DNA of 64,000 bases from Paractinoplanes lichenicola (GTDB lineage: Bacteria; Actinomycetota; Actinomycetes; Mycobacteriales; Micromonosporaceae): positions 1-64,000 of the forward strand of contig NZ_JAENHO010000006.1 in NCBI RefSeq assembly GCF_016785085.1, read 5' to 3'. The position numbers and the translations under genes are program-made. Under the pieces are notes generated by a model that was not told where the DNA came from, ran no database searches, and was given only the letters and a program-made list of their open reading frames with translations. Below, piece after piece: positions 49,701 to 57,433 of this stretch. How positions within the stretch are numbered: the stretch's first letter is position 1; every line of letters begins with the position of its first letter.

Positions 49701-49961
49701 GCACAACCCATGTCGGCACAGCCGGTGTCCGCGCAACCGGTCTCTGCACAACCGCTGTCGGCGCAACCGGTGGCTGCCGGGCCTATGGCGGTTTCGATTG
49801 CCGAGGCTGAGCGGCCCAACTTCGCGGAGGATCCGACCAGCCGGATCGTTCCGCCGGGTGGGAACGGGCACGAGGCCGAGAAGCGTGAGATGACCGTGAT
49901 GAACATGGAGCGGCCGCCGGAGGACGAACCCGAGATCCCGCAGCAGCGCCGGCCGAGCTGA
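46782..49961 (+). CDS. large membrane protein with repeated Thr motifs
   Basis: This is a 1059-residue protein not recognised as a known family. Four hydrophobic segments lie at about residues 8-28, 42-62, 66-86 and 110-124; the rest is soluble, acidic and probably disordered. DEATTVLT occurs at residues 356, 395, 422, 472 and 519, with DDATTDLT at 568. DPERT or DPDRT followed by x-x-I/V occurs at 735, 793, 839, 873 and 928. AQPVS-type 5-residue repeats cover about 957-1005. Nearly all motif Thr residues have Ile, Leu or Val at +3, the pattern preferred by FHA domains. GGGGAG precedes the GTG. A scaffold role is inference. Confidence 0.85.
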   Translation: MRHFRSILYALVLAPAVWILAGVGFTTELTTRGRDDFAVESATGLLLLLLAGAAYGILLFAPISPAGPIFGGLVYLGLSLWALVSPGGYAGIWPAAVAKDGFDLSRPGYGLAAMLALPLLCTALSARRWDRYEPPVLPLIGQVGRARGKAAVATPDAGLVTTAVVPPYAPTPTDPDPTAVLRLPASAPASASGAPSPLTPTPASHASASASDDPPTVEAVTSEPVDPDAISVLGSDEPTAAGTPTEPPAAESTEGSSVSPMAALAGPLREVAAVAPEDEATIAWPTFRDTRRTTVIVSADEAATVAALCDGQASTRRGTVTPPPAEPEVKTLDAVAATPASAAPASPTSLDHPEDDEATTVLTAMSPPTAAATQTSEDDTTADVPVTGTQDSEADEATTVLTPVGTATDESSAAQAQASDADEATTVLTAPSTATDDKPATADLTSETGEAADRLDSSAEVSAGEALDRETDEATTVLTVPGTATDDGPATADLASETGETTDKTAEVSAADARDGEADEATTVLTAPSIASDEPATADLTNETGEATDRLDSTAEVSAADAQDDETDDATTDLTAPSTATDDEPATADLTSEADETTDKLDTSAADARDDETVSTSPGTAAEDEPATADLTGEAGEDSTLLAVLDAGAEGEEETSALGSGGLVADDETTADDGAEFAAVGASAEGPEGADDSADDGSDDDEFASLFVTGKAKAAPHSRAVPPDFEETREFGAPDPERTRAINIGELTTKLQVTPAAGEEPAGNVNEPVKARASVTAPEGPGAEVTQSLNAPDPERTQTIRVADEAETTHAIHVITSEDVHSASGIDDLEVTRSLSAPDPDRTQTIKVLAESTRSLEMIGEHDGGRRGDDEFDPERTQAVPVVAPGDGLRLMPPVAPAGMARHPGLVEERDGGNGNAAVDETQVIKFDPDRTQIIRPGSVEPPGERTEFIRLPVADQAAQPVSAQPVSTQPVSAQPMSAQPVSAQPVSAQPLSAQPVAAGPMAVSIAEAERPNFAEDPTSRIVPPGGNGHEAEKREMTVMNMERPPEDEPEIPQQRRPS
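47847..48506 (+). repeat. coding repeats with DEATTVLT core
   Basis: Six units begin at 47847, 47964, 48045, 48195, 48336 and 48483. Each has the DEATTVLT (last one DDATTDLT) core followed by Ala/Thr/Asp-rich spacer containing TATDD and PATADLT segments. Spacing varies from 81 to 150 bp, and always in frame, so this is a protein-level repeat with copy-number evolution. Confidence 0.88.
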
Positions 49962-50006
49962 GCGGGGAAGGTTACGGGGCGTCACCCGATCGAGTCGTAC
50001 AGATGA

Positions 50007-50022
50007 TCGAAAGTGTAGTAAC
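50007..50022 (+). promoter_or_regulatory. degenerate LexA operator half-site
   Basis: TCGAAAGTGTAGTAAC lies 9 bp before the lexA start. The left half matches the actinobacterial SOS box TCGAAC-N4-GTTCGA in five of six bases; the right half is poor. Autoregulation of lexA makes it likely, but the match is weak. Confidence 0.4.
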
Positions 50023-50030
50023 ATCACCGC

Positions 50031-50639
50031 ATGTCCACGGACGACGGGCCCCTGAGCAAGCGGCAACGGCAGATCCTTTCGATGATCCGCGAGTGGATCG
50101 AACAGCATGGTTATCCGCCGACCATTCGTGAGATCGGTGCCGCCGTCGGGCTCGATTCGCCGTCGTCGGTGGCTCATCAGCTCAAGGTGCTCGAGGATCG
50201 CGGGTTCATCCGGCGCGGGGCCCGGGGTTCGCGGGCGATCGACGTGCGCACCCCCGGCGAGCAGGCCAATGTGCCAGTTCCGGTGATCGGCACGATCGCG
50301 GCCGGCGCGCCGATCCTGGCCGACGAAAACGTGGACGAGGAGCTCAACCTGCCGTTGAGCCTGGTCGGCCACGGCACGCTGTTCGCGCTCAAGGTCAAGG
50401 GTGACTCGATGATCGAGGCCGCGATCTGCGACGGCGACACGGTGGTCGTGCGCCAGCAGCAGGTGGCCGACAATGGCGACATCGTGGCTGCCATGATCGA
50501 CGGCGAGGCCACGGTCAAGGTGCTGCGCATCAACGGCCGGCACATCGAGCTGGTCCCGCGCAACCCGGCTTACGACGTCATCCCGGGCGACGACGCCACG
50601 ATCCTGGGCCGAGTAGTGACAGTCCTGCGCCGCGTCTGA
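50031..50639 (+). CDS. lexA: SOS repressor LexA
   Basis: LexA represses DNA-damage genes and cleaves itself when bound to RecA filaments. The 202-residue protein has an N-terminal winged HTH (about residues 8-68; [20 protein letters not shown]) and a C-terminal S24 peptidase. The cleavage site is AAGAP (about residues 88-92), the catalytic Ser is in GDSMIEAAI (about 126) and the Lys in EATVKVL (about 163). All residues for self-cleavage are present. Confidence 0.97.
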   Translation: MSTDDGPLSKRQRQILSMIREWIEQHGYPPTIREIGAAVGLDSPSSVAHQLKVLEDRGFIRRGARGSRAIDVRTPGEQANVPVPVIGTIAAGAPILADENVDEELNLPLSLVGHGTLFALKVKGDSMIEAAICDGDTVVVRQQQVADNGDIVAAMIDGEATVKVLRINGRHIELVPRNPAYDVIPGDDATILGRVVTVLRRV

Positions 50640-50644
50640 CCAGC

Positions 50645-50884
50645 CAGGCGAGCGCGCAGCCAACCGGCAATAGCACCCCAACCGGCCAGGCGAGCGCGCG
50701 ACCGACCGCCAACAGCAACCCCACCGGCTGGGCGTAGGGGACCGGCCGGGGTGGTGAGAGGCGTTGCGGCGAGGGGACCGGCCGGAATGGTGGCAGGCAT
50801 TGTGAGCCACGGGACCGGCCGGAATGATGGCAGGCGTTGTGGGCGAGGGGACCGGCCTGGATGGTGCGGGCGTTGTGGGTGAGT
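50645..50884. repeat. tandem repeats downstream of lexA
   Basis: Two arrays lie side by side. A pair of about 43-bp units with the core gccaggcgagcgcgc covers about 50644-50730. Four units of 36-37 bp with the core ggggaccggccgg-atgg begin at 50737, 50773, 50810 and 50847. No gene was found from 50640 to 51135; the remaining 250 bp shows nothing identifiable. Confidence 0.85.
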
Positions 50885-51135
50885 GGGCACCACGGCCGGT
50901 GGCCGCGTTATGGTCCGGTGTTTCGCCTGGCCGGCGAGGCGCGGCGGGTGGTGTCGTAATGCTTTTGTCGCAGTCGACGTGGCGTACGTCTTCGGTCTGG
51001 TCTTGAAAATGCGCTCGGACCGCATCGGTGGAGATGCGGCCCGAGCATCGGGGTGGTTCAGCGGCGGGCGGCGAGAGCGTGGACGGAACCCTCGTGCCCG
51101 CGACCTGGGTGGGCCGGACTATCCGGCCCGGGTGA

Positions 51136-51543
51136 TCAGCGGTGGCCGCGCGGGCCGTGACCGTGTCCGCCGTGGCCGTGACCGCCGTGGCCGCCGTGGC
51201 CGTGACCGCCCCACGGGCCGTGGCCGTGGCCGCCGCGGAAGTCGCGCTCGACCTCGAGGGCCCACAGGCCACGCTTGAAGCCGAAGCGGACCCGGTCGCA
51301 GTCGTAGTCGTCCCAGCGGTTGCGGAACTCGCCGATGCGGCCGGCCTGCTCGCAGGCGCGCAGGGTGCGGAAGTAGCCGACGACGCGGTCGCGGCCCCAG
51401 CCCTTCTCGGCCTTGGTGGTGGTGGCGGGCTTGGCGGCCGGCGCCTTGGTGCTGTCGGCGGCCATCGCGGGACCGGCGGCCATGGTGGCGCCGGCGACCA
51501 GGCCCATCGCCATCATCGTGAACGTGCGGACTGCCTTGTTCAT
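51136..51543 (-). CDS. secreted Gly/His-rich protein
   Basis: This is a 135-residue exported protein. A signal peptide (about residues 1-28, ending AMA) precedes an Ala/Lys/Thr-rich linker and a globular segment (about 45-100) with a Cys pair: LRACEQAGRIGEFRNRWDDY and CDRVRFGF. The C-terminal 35 residues are almost only Gly and His (GGHGHG repeats), a probable metal-binding or adhesive tail. GGAGGT lies 4 nt before the ATG at 51543. A perfect inverted repeat is further upstream. No family is recognised. Confidence 0.88.
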   Translation of the reverse strand: MNKAVRTFTMMAMGLVAGATMAAGPAMAADSTKAPAAKPATTTKAEKGWGRDRVVGYFRTLRACEQAGRIGEFRNRWDDYDCDRVRFGFKRGLWALEVERDFRGGHGHGPWGGHGHGGHGGHGHGGHGHGPRGHR

Positions 51544-51568
51544 GTCTACCTCCAAGTTGCGTGCTGCC

Positions 51569-51591
51569 TTATGCCACAGATCGTGGCATAA
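51569..51591. promoter_or_regulatory. inverted repeat TTATGCCAC-N5-GTGGCATAA
   Basis: A perfect 9-bp inverted repeat with a 5-nt spacer lies 25-48 bp upstream of the Gly/His-rich protein gene. Its A/T-containing arms stand out from the surrounding sequence. A metal- or stress-responsive repressor operator, or a leader RNA hairpin, would fit. Confidence 0.6.
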
Positions 51592-51684
51592 CGGACACAC
51601 AGGCCATGCACAGGCAAATACGTACTTTCGGACGATCTTGCCTGACCGTTTGTGCGGCCGGTCACATACGCAACACGGAGGGGC

Positions 51685-52581
51685 CTAGGTGCTCAGCGCG
51701 GTGGCGACGGCCGTCGCGAAGTCGTCGAGCACGGCGCGGTCGGGCGCGTGGTCGGGGTTGACCTCGGTGATCACCAGCGCGGCCAGCCGGTCGCCGCCGC
51801 TGGCGAAGACCGACAGGCAGGTCATGGCCTCGTGCAGGGTCAGCCCGATGGGGTCGCCGCCGGAGTCGGGCACGTCGGCGATCGGCATGTCGGTGAAGCG
51901 CAGCACGTCGACGTCGAAGTGCAGCACGAACGACTCGCCCGCGGCGGCCAGCGCCCGCTCGGCGGCCGCACGGGTGTCGCGGTGCACGTCGGCGGCGGTG
52001 ATCCGGGTGATGGAAAGCTCCTGGAGCAGGTCGCGTTCCTGGTCGGGGCCGTCGTCGGGCAGACCGTCCCCAAAGGACACGACACGTGCGGGTGTGAGCG
52101 GCTCACCGACGGCTGCGACCTCGGGCAGGTGACCAGGTAGCCGCAGCAGGTGGGCCATTCCCATGGCGTCCAGGTTGCCGTTGGGACGGGTCTCGGGGGT
52201 GAAGAGGTCGGGGCCACCGTCCATATAGAGCAGTGCGGGCTCCCGGGCGGCGCGGTCGAAGCCGGCCAGGACGCCTACGGTGATGCTGCAGTCGCCGCCG
52301 AGCACGAGCGGGACGCGGCCGTCGGCGAGGATGGCCGCCACGGCCGTGGCTACGTCGTCGGCTACGGCGGCTACGGTCGCGGCGTTTTGCCCGGTCTGCC
52401 GGGCGGGGTCGGGCCGCCATCGGAAGCCGCGTACGTCGCCGCGGTCCTCGATGTCGTGCCCGCCCGCGCGCAGGTTGTTGATCAGTCCGGCTTCCCGGAG
52501 TGCGGCCGGGCCCTGCTCGACGCCGGGCGTGTGCGCGCCCGCGCTCGACGGCACACCCAGCACGGTCCATCGACGGCTCAT
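51685..52581 (-). CDS. arginase-family protein with altered metal ligands
   Basis: This is a 298-residue protein with the arginase/agmatinase fold pattern: PLVLGGDCSITVGVL, LLYMDGGPDLFTPE and LHFDVDVLRFTDMPIADVP. In active enzymes these read GGDHS, DAHxD and DxDxxDP. Here the His of GGDHS is Cys, the His of DAHxD is Gly, and the third motif keeps only DVD. Binding of a normal Mn pair is therefore doubtful. The ATG at 52581 is chosen from the domain start. No operon partner is evident. Confidence 0.8.
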   Translation of the reverse strand: MSRRWTVLGVPSSAGAHTPGVEQGPAALREAGLINNLRAGGHDIEDRGDVRGFRWRPDPARQTGQNAATVAAVADDVATAVAAILADGRVPLVLGGDCSITVGVLAGFDRAAREPALLYMDGGPDLFTPETRPNGNLDAMGMAHLLRLPGHLPEVAAVGEPLTPARVVSFGDGLPDDGPDQERDLLQELSITRITAADVHRDTRAAAERALAAAGESFVLHFDVDVLRFTDMPIADVPDSGGDPIGLTLHEAMTCLSVFASGGDRLAALVITEVNPDHAPDRAVLDDFATAVATALST

Positions 52582-52716
52582 GACCCAATACTGCAACGGC
52601 CGGGCGGGTGGGGCCGCGCAACGGGGCGGGTGTCGCGGTGAGGGGCGGCGCGGCGGTGAGAGCGGCGGGGGCGGCACAGCGGTGAGAGCGGCGGGACGGC
52701 GCGGTGGTGAGAGCGG

Positions 52717-53391
52717 TCAGGGCTCGGGATAACGGACCAGCCGCAGCCGCCAGTGGAAGATCGCCAGCGTGCCCAGGACGCAGATCAGCCAGGTCACCCC
52801 GGCGTGGGCCAGGCCGCGCCAGACCAGGTCGATGCTGCCGCCGTCGACCGCGTAGTTGCCGACCTCGCGGGCCGACCAGAACGGCATCAGCTTGGCGATC
52901 AGGCCGGTCGGGTCGGCCAGCATCTGCACCGAGCTGATGCTGAGCAGGGCCAGCGCGCCGTCGAGCTCGCGGGGCAGGATCGCGCCGATCAGGCTGCCCA
53001 CCGGGGCCGCGACCAGCGCCGACACCAGCATCATGACCCCGGCCGCCCAGAGGTGCGGCAGGTTTTGGTCGACGGCCACCATCGTCCAGTAGCCGAGCGC
53101 CAGCAGCAGGCCGACGCCGGTCATCGCGAGCAGCCGGCCGGCGATGATGCCGGTGACCGAGGCGCCGGTGAGCCGCAGGCGCGGGTCGACGCCGCGGGAG
53201 GCGTTGACCACGAACAGGGTGAGCGTCGAGACGGCCCAGCCGATACCCAGGGTCAGCGCGCGGGTGGACTGGCCGGAGAGGTCGCGCCGCACGAGGTAGA
53301 ACCAGAACGGCAGGGTGATCACGAGCAGGAGCGCGGCCCGGCGCCGGCTCACCTCGAGGGCAGAGAGTCGGGCCACCACCAGGGTTGTCAT
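52717..53391 (-). CDS. ABC-2 type permease subunit
   Basis: This is a 224-residue polytopic protein with about six hydrophobic segments and no other motif. Its ATG overlaps the stop of the upstream ABC ATPase gene in an ATGA junction, so the two are translationally coupled and should form one exporter. The substrate is unknown. Confidence 0.82.
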   Translation of the reverse strand: MTTLVVARLSALEVSRRRAALLLVITLPFWFYLVRRDLSGQSTRALTLGIGWAVSTLTLFVVNASRGVDPRLRLTGASVTGIIAGRLLAMTGVGLLLALGYWTMVAVDQNLPHLWAAGVMMLVSALVAAPVGSLIGAILPRELDGALALLSISSVQMLADPTGLIAKLMPFWSAREVGNYAVDGGSIDLVWRGLAHAGVTWLICVLGTLAIFHWRLRLVRYPEP

Positions 53392-54203
53392 GCGGTCGCT
53401 CCCAGGTCGAGCACGTGGTCGACATTCTGCAGGTCGTGCAACAGGTGGGTGACGACCACGACCGCCCGCCCGGCGTCGCGCCACGCGAGCACCTGCTGCC
53501 AGAAGTCCACATAGGTGCCCTGGTCGAAGCCCTGATACGGTTCGTCGAGCAGCAGCAGGTCGGGGGCGTGCAGCTCGCCCAGCACGAGGTTGAGCTTCTG
53601 CCGGGTGCCGCCGGACATCTGCTGCGCGCGCTGCTGCCGGGCCGGGCGCCAGGCGAGTCGGGTGGCCAGGTGCGCGCCGGTCGACCGGGCCCGCCCGGGA
53701 ACCATGCCCGCGGCCGAGCCGAAGAGCGTGAAGTGTTCCTCCGCGGTGAGCCAGCCCGCCGTGCCGCCGTCCTGCGGCACGAACCCGACCCGGCGCGTAC
53801 GCCGGACCGCGCCGCCGCTGGGCCGGGTCAGGCCGGCGCAGATGCGCAGCAGTGTCGACTTGCCGCAGCCGTTGGCGCCGACGATCGCGGCCACCTCTCC
53901 CCCGCGGACGGTCAGGTTCACGCCTTCGAAGACCGTCTGCCGGCGATAGCGCTTGGTCACCCCGGTCAGGCTCAGCATGACCGGTCCAGCCTGATACCTC
54001 GTACGGGGAAAGTTGGCCGTCGGCGTGTTGAGCTCGGCCACCAGGTGGCGCGCGTAGAGGTGGGCCGGCCCGAAGACGTCGGCCGGCGGGGCCGCGCTCT
54101 CGGCCGCCTGCTGGGTGGTCTCGTCGGCGAGGCGGCGGGCGCGGGCCGGTTGCAGGCCGAGGCGCAGCAGCTCGGACTCGAAGGCGGTGGGCCAGTCACT
54201 CAT
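53388..54203 (-). CDS. ABC ATPase with N-terminal HAAS-like helper domain
   Basis: This is a 271-residue fusion. The first 75 residues or so (MSDWPTAFESELLRLGLQ, then RARRLADETTQQAAES) are helical and resemble the HAAS-type domains encoded next to PadR regulators. The rest is an ABC ATPase: Walker A GANGCGKSTLLR, signature MSGGTRQKLNLVLG and Walker B LLLLDEPYQGFD. It overlaps the PadR gene upstream by 8 bp and the permease gene downstream by 4 bp. Confidence 0.88.
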   Translation of the reverse strand: MSDWPTAFESELLRLGLQPARARRLADETTQQAAESAAPPADVFGPAHLYARHLVAELNTPTANFPRTRYQAGPVMLSLTGVTKRYRRQTVFEGVNLTVRGGEVAAIVGANGCGKSTLLRICAGLTRPSGGAVRRTRRVGFVPQDGGTAGWLTAEEHFTLFGSAAGMVPGRARSTGAHLATRLAWRPARQQRAQQMSGGTRQKLNLVLGELHAPDLLLLDEPYQGFDQGTYVDFWQQVLAWRDAGRAVVVVTHLLHDLQNVDHVLDLGATA

Positions 54204-54525
54204 GCGGCACCGCGCTGAGCAGGCTGTCGACCCCGTCGCGGAAGCGTCGCCAGTCGCCGGCCTGACCGGCCAGCAGGTCGAGACCGGCCTGGGTGATGGC
54301 GTAGTTCTTGCGGCGGGGGCCGCTTTCCGACGGCCCCCAGCTGGGGACGGCCAGGCCCTGCTCCTCGAGCCGGAGCAGGGCCGGATAGAGCGTGCCGCCG
54401 GGAACATCGGCGACCCCGGCCGCGGCGAGCCGCTGGGACAGGCCATAGCCGTAGTCGGCGCGTTCCCGCAGCATCGCGAGCAGGCACAGGTCGAGGAAGC
54501 CGTGCAGCCATGGCCGTGGTGTCAT
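54196..54525 (-). CDS. PadR family transcriptional regulator
   Basis: This is a 109-residue PadR of the short type: GFLDLCLLAMLRERADYGYG, GGTLYPALLRLEEQGL and RKNYAITQAGLDLL are the conserved winged-helix segments. It overlaps the HAAS-ABC gene and so heads a PadR-exporter operon. An imperfect palindrome upstream is a likely autoregulatory site. Confidence 0.93.
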   Translation of the reverse strand: MTPRPWLHGFLDLCLLAMLRERADYGYGLSQRLAAAGVADVPGGTLYPALLRLEEQGLAVPSWGPSESGPRRKNYAITQAGLDLLAGQAGDWRRFRDGVDSLLSAVPHE

Positions 54526-54545
54526 GGCTAGGCAGGCTACCTGGT

Positions 54546-54563
54546 TAGTAGACAGTCTGACTA
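54546..54563. promoter_or_regulatory. candidate PadR operator
   Basis: The palindromic core AGACAGTCT (54550-54558) is flanked by TAGT and ACTA with a 1-nt asymmetry. It lies 20-38 bp before the PadR start and reaches the 3' end of the DUF4242 gene. Confidence 0.5.
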
Positions 54564-54812
54564 GGCACCCTCGTCGACCGCGTAGATCTCGTCGGCCACG
54601 AGCCCGTGGGCCTTGCGGTGCACGGCCACGGCCGCCTCGGCCGACGGCGCCTCGACCAGGCAGAAGATCTTCCCCTGCCGCTCGTCGACCCAGTAGCGCA
54701 GATAGTTGACGCCGAACTCGGTCTGCGTCGCGAGGTCGGCCTGGTGCGCCTTGGCCACGTCGTCGAGGCTCACGCCGCCGCTCACGGTGTGCACGTCCAT
54801 GTAGATGGTCAT
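54561..54812 (-). CDS. DUF4242 small nickel-binding-type protein
   Basis: This is an 83-residue protein of DUF4242, starting MTIYMDVHTVSGGVSLDDVA. The family includes SCO4226 of Streptomyces, a ferredoxin-like-fold nickel-binding protein. His8, His23 and His69 are candidate ligands. It lies 65 bp downstream of the LAL regulator on the same strand and is probably cotranscribed with it. Confidence 0.9.
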   Translation of the reverse strand: MTIYMDVHTVSGGVSLDDVAKAHQADLATQTEFGVNYLRYWVDERQGKIFCLVEAPSAEAAVAVHRKAHGLVADEIYAVDEGA

Positions 54813-54877
54813 GACTCGACCGTACGGAGAACGCCGCCCGCGGAGATCGGGAGCGATTACCCAGGTTTCCCGCGCGG

Positions 54878-57364
54878 TTACCTAGAGACCAGTCCCCGGC
54901 GCTCGGCCTCGGCCGCGGCCATCGAGCGGCTCGAGGCGCCGAGTTTGCCCAGCACGGCCGAGACGTGGTGATCGACCGTCTTGACCGAGAGCACCAGCCG
55001 GGCGGCGATCTCGGCGTTGGTCCGGCCGGCGACGATCAGCCCGAGCACCTCGTCCTCGCGGCGGGTCAGGCCGGCCGGGTGGGCCCGCGTCGCCGAGCGC
55101 GGGCCGACCGGCACCGACCGCACGCCATGGACCCGCAGGCGGCGACGGGTCAGGCGGGCCGCGGGCAGGGCGCCGAGCTCGTCGAAGACGGCCAGGGCCT
55201 CGCGCAGCAGACCGGTGTCGTCGCTGCCGAGCAGGGCGAGCGCGGCCTCGTACCGGCTCTCGACCTTGCGCCAGGCCGCGGCCGAGCCGGCGAAGTCGCC
55301 GTCGAGCTCGAGTTGGTAGGGCTCGGCCACGTCGCTCATCGCGTGCTTTGATCCGCTGCGGCGCAGCCAGACCGCGACCGAGCCGCGCAGCCACCCGTTG
55401 CCCCGGCCGGCGACCCGGAACGCGCGCTCGGCCTCGCGGCGGGCACCCGCCAGATCGCCGGCGAGCCAGCGCCACTCGGCCCGGCAGAGGCGGGCGCAGA
55501 CGATCCACTGGGGCTCGGCCGACCCGTCGGCGGCCGCGACCGCCTCGTCGAGCAGCGGCGCGATCTCGTCGTCGCCCCGTCGCACCAGCACCGTGGCCAG
55601 GGCGATCTGCGCGCTGATCCGGTTGATCGGCGTCGCCTCGACCTCGGTGATCAGCCTGCGGGCGAGCCGGGCGGCCTCGTCCCAGCGATCGGTGCGGGCC
55701 AGCGAGATCGACCGCTCGCCGCGGATGCAGGTGCCGAACGAGGCCACGTCGTGCTCGTCGCAGAACGCCACGCCGTCCACAAAGTACTGTTCCGCCTCGG
55801 CGTAGCGTCGCTCGCAGGTGAGCAGCCCGTAGAAGTTGTTGTAGGCGCGCCCGACCTGCTCGGCCAGCCCGTGTTCGAGGGCGACGTCGAGGGCCTCGCG
55901 CATCTTGCCCAGCCAGGGCTCGCCGCTCATGGCGAGGGCGCCCGCATGCGTGTTGAGGGCATCGCTGAGCACGTCGTGCAGCGGGCCGGCGAGGTGCTGG
56001 GCCCGGGTCGCGAGCTCGATCGCCTCGGCGTGGTGATCGGTCAGCATCTTCTTGCGCGCGAGGTGGGCATACGCGCGCGACCGATCCGGGCCGTCGAGCG
56101 GATCCAGGATCTTGAGGGCCCGTTCGGCCACGGCGATCGCCTCGTCATGCCGGCACAGGGTGACGAGCGCCTCGGACAGCCGCCGGTTCGCGTTGCCCTC
56201 CCGCCGCCGATCCCCGATCCGGTGCCAGAGCTGCCGCGCCTGCTCGGCCGCGTCGGCCAGGTCGGCCCCGCGATCCACCAGCGAGAGCTCATCGCAGAGG
56301 CGGTCCAAAAGCTTTCCCCGTACGGGATCAGGAAGGTCCCCGGCGAAGCGGAGCGCGCGCTCGAACTGGGCGGCCGCCTCGCGATGCGCACCCAGCTCGG
56401 CGGCGGCGGCCGCGGCCCGTACGGCGAAATGATGGGCCGCCGCACCGTCACCGGCCTGTTCGGCGTGGAAGGCCAGCCTCGCGTCGTCGCCGTGGTCACG
56501 CAGGCACGCCAGGATGGTGGCGTGCAACTGGGCCCGGCGGCGGGGCGGGATGGCCTGCTCGACGGCTCGGCGGGCCAGCTCGTGCCGGAAGCCGTCGGTG
56601 GTGAACAGGCCCGTCCGCAGCAGCTCGTCGCCGACGTCGAACCGGCCGCCGGTCAGCGCCGCGAGATCGAGGCTGTGGCGGGCCTCGGGAGACAAACCGA
56701 CCGTGCGGGCCAGGACGGCGTCGCGCACCGAGGCGGGCACCGACGTGATGCCGGAGCGAACGATCTCGGTCACGTAGAACGGGTTGCCCCCGGTCAGCTT
56801 GTGCAGCTCGTCGGCGGGCAGGCCGGTGCCGGTGGTCAGCTGGGCGACCGCCGCCGGGCTGAGCGGCTCGATCGTAATGCGGCGGGTGGCGCGCAGCGAG
56901 CCCAGGTGACCCAGCGCCAGGCGCAGCGGGGTCGACTCGACGTCGCGGTACGTGACGATCAGCAGGGTGCGGCGCAGGCGGCGGGCCAGGAATCGGACCA
57001 GGTCGACGGTGGCCTCGTCGGCCCAGTGCAGGTCTTCGATCACGATGACGGTGAAGGCGCGGTCGAGCTCGCGGAGCAGCGCGTCGAAGAGCTCCTCGCG
57101 CGGGGCCCGGCGGCGGCACAGCTCTTGCAGCTCACCACCGAGCTCGGCGGCCAGGTCGAACAGCGGCCCCAGCGGGCGCGGGGTGAACAGGCCGTCGCAG
57201 AAGCCGGTGGCCCGGCGGCCCTCGGTGGGGAGCGCCTCGACCAGGGCGGACTTGCCGATGCCGGCCTCGCCACTGATCAGCACAAGGCGGCCGTCGCCGT
57301 GGCGGGCCTCGTCGGCGTAGGCGGTCAGGGCGGTCAGGGCTTGGTCACGCTCCAGCAGAGCCAT
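54878..57364 (-). CDS. LAL-type LuxR-family regulator with AAA ATPase
   Basis: This is an 828-residue regulator. The N-terminal ATPase has Walker A SGEAGIGKSALVEA (about residues 30-43) and Walker B VIVIEDLHWADEAT. A long helical/TPR-like middle follows (about 270-720), and the C-terminal LuxR HTH (about 765-825) has LTRREDEVLGLIVAGRTNAE and LVLSVKTVDHHVSAVLGKLG. It probably controls local genes in response to an unknown ligand. Confidence 0.93.
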   Translation of the reverse strand: MALLERDQALTALTAYADEARHGDGRLVLISGEAGIGKSALVEALPTEGRRATGFCDGLFTPRPLGPLFDLAAELGGELQELCRRRAPREELFDALLRELDRAFTVIVIEDLHWADEATVDLVRFLARRLRRTLLIVTYRDVESTPLRLALGHLGSLRATRRITIEPLSPAAVAQLTTGTGLPADELHKLTGGNPFYVTEIVRSGITSVPASVRDAVLARTVGLSPEARHSLDLAALTGGRFDVGDELLRTGLFTTDGFRHELARRAVEQAIPPRRRAQLHATILACLRDHGDDARLAFHAEQAGDGAAAHHFAVRAAAAAAELGAHREAAAQFERALRFAGDLPDPVRGKLLDRLCDELSLVDRGADLADAAEQARQLWHRIGDRRREGNANRRLSEALVTLCRHDEAIAVAERALKILDPLDGPDRSRAYAHLARKKMLTDHHAEAIELATRAQHLAGPLHDVLSDALNTHAGALAMSGEPWLGKMREALDVALEHGLAEQVGRAYNNFYGLLTCERRYAEAEQYFVDGVAFCDEHDVASFGTCIRGERSISLARTDRWDEAARLARRLITEVEATPINRISAQIALATVLVRRGDDEIAPLLDEAVAAADGSAEPQWIVCARLCRAEWRWLAGDLAGARREAERAFRVAGRGNGWLRGSVAVWLRRSGSKHAMSDVAEPYQLELDGDFAGSAAAWRKVESRYEAALALLGSDDTGLLREALAVFDELGALPAARLTRRRLRVHGVRSVPVGPRSATRAHPAGLTRREDEVLGLIVAGRTNAEIAARLVLSVKTVDHHVSAVLGKLGASSRSMAAAEAERRGLVSR

Positions 57365-57433
57365 GCGGCCAGTCTCGTGCGGGGCGGGGCCGCTTGGCCA
57401 TCGAGTTCGCGGTCGGGTGCGCGACTCTAGGGC

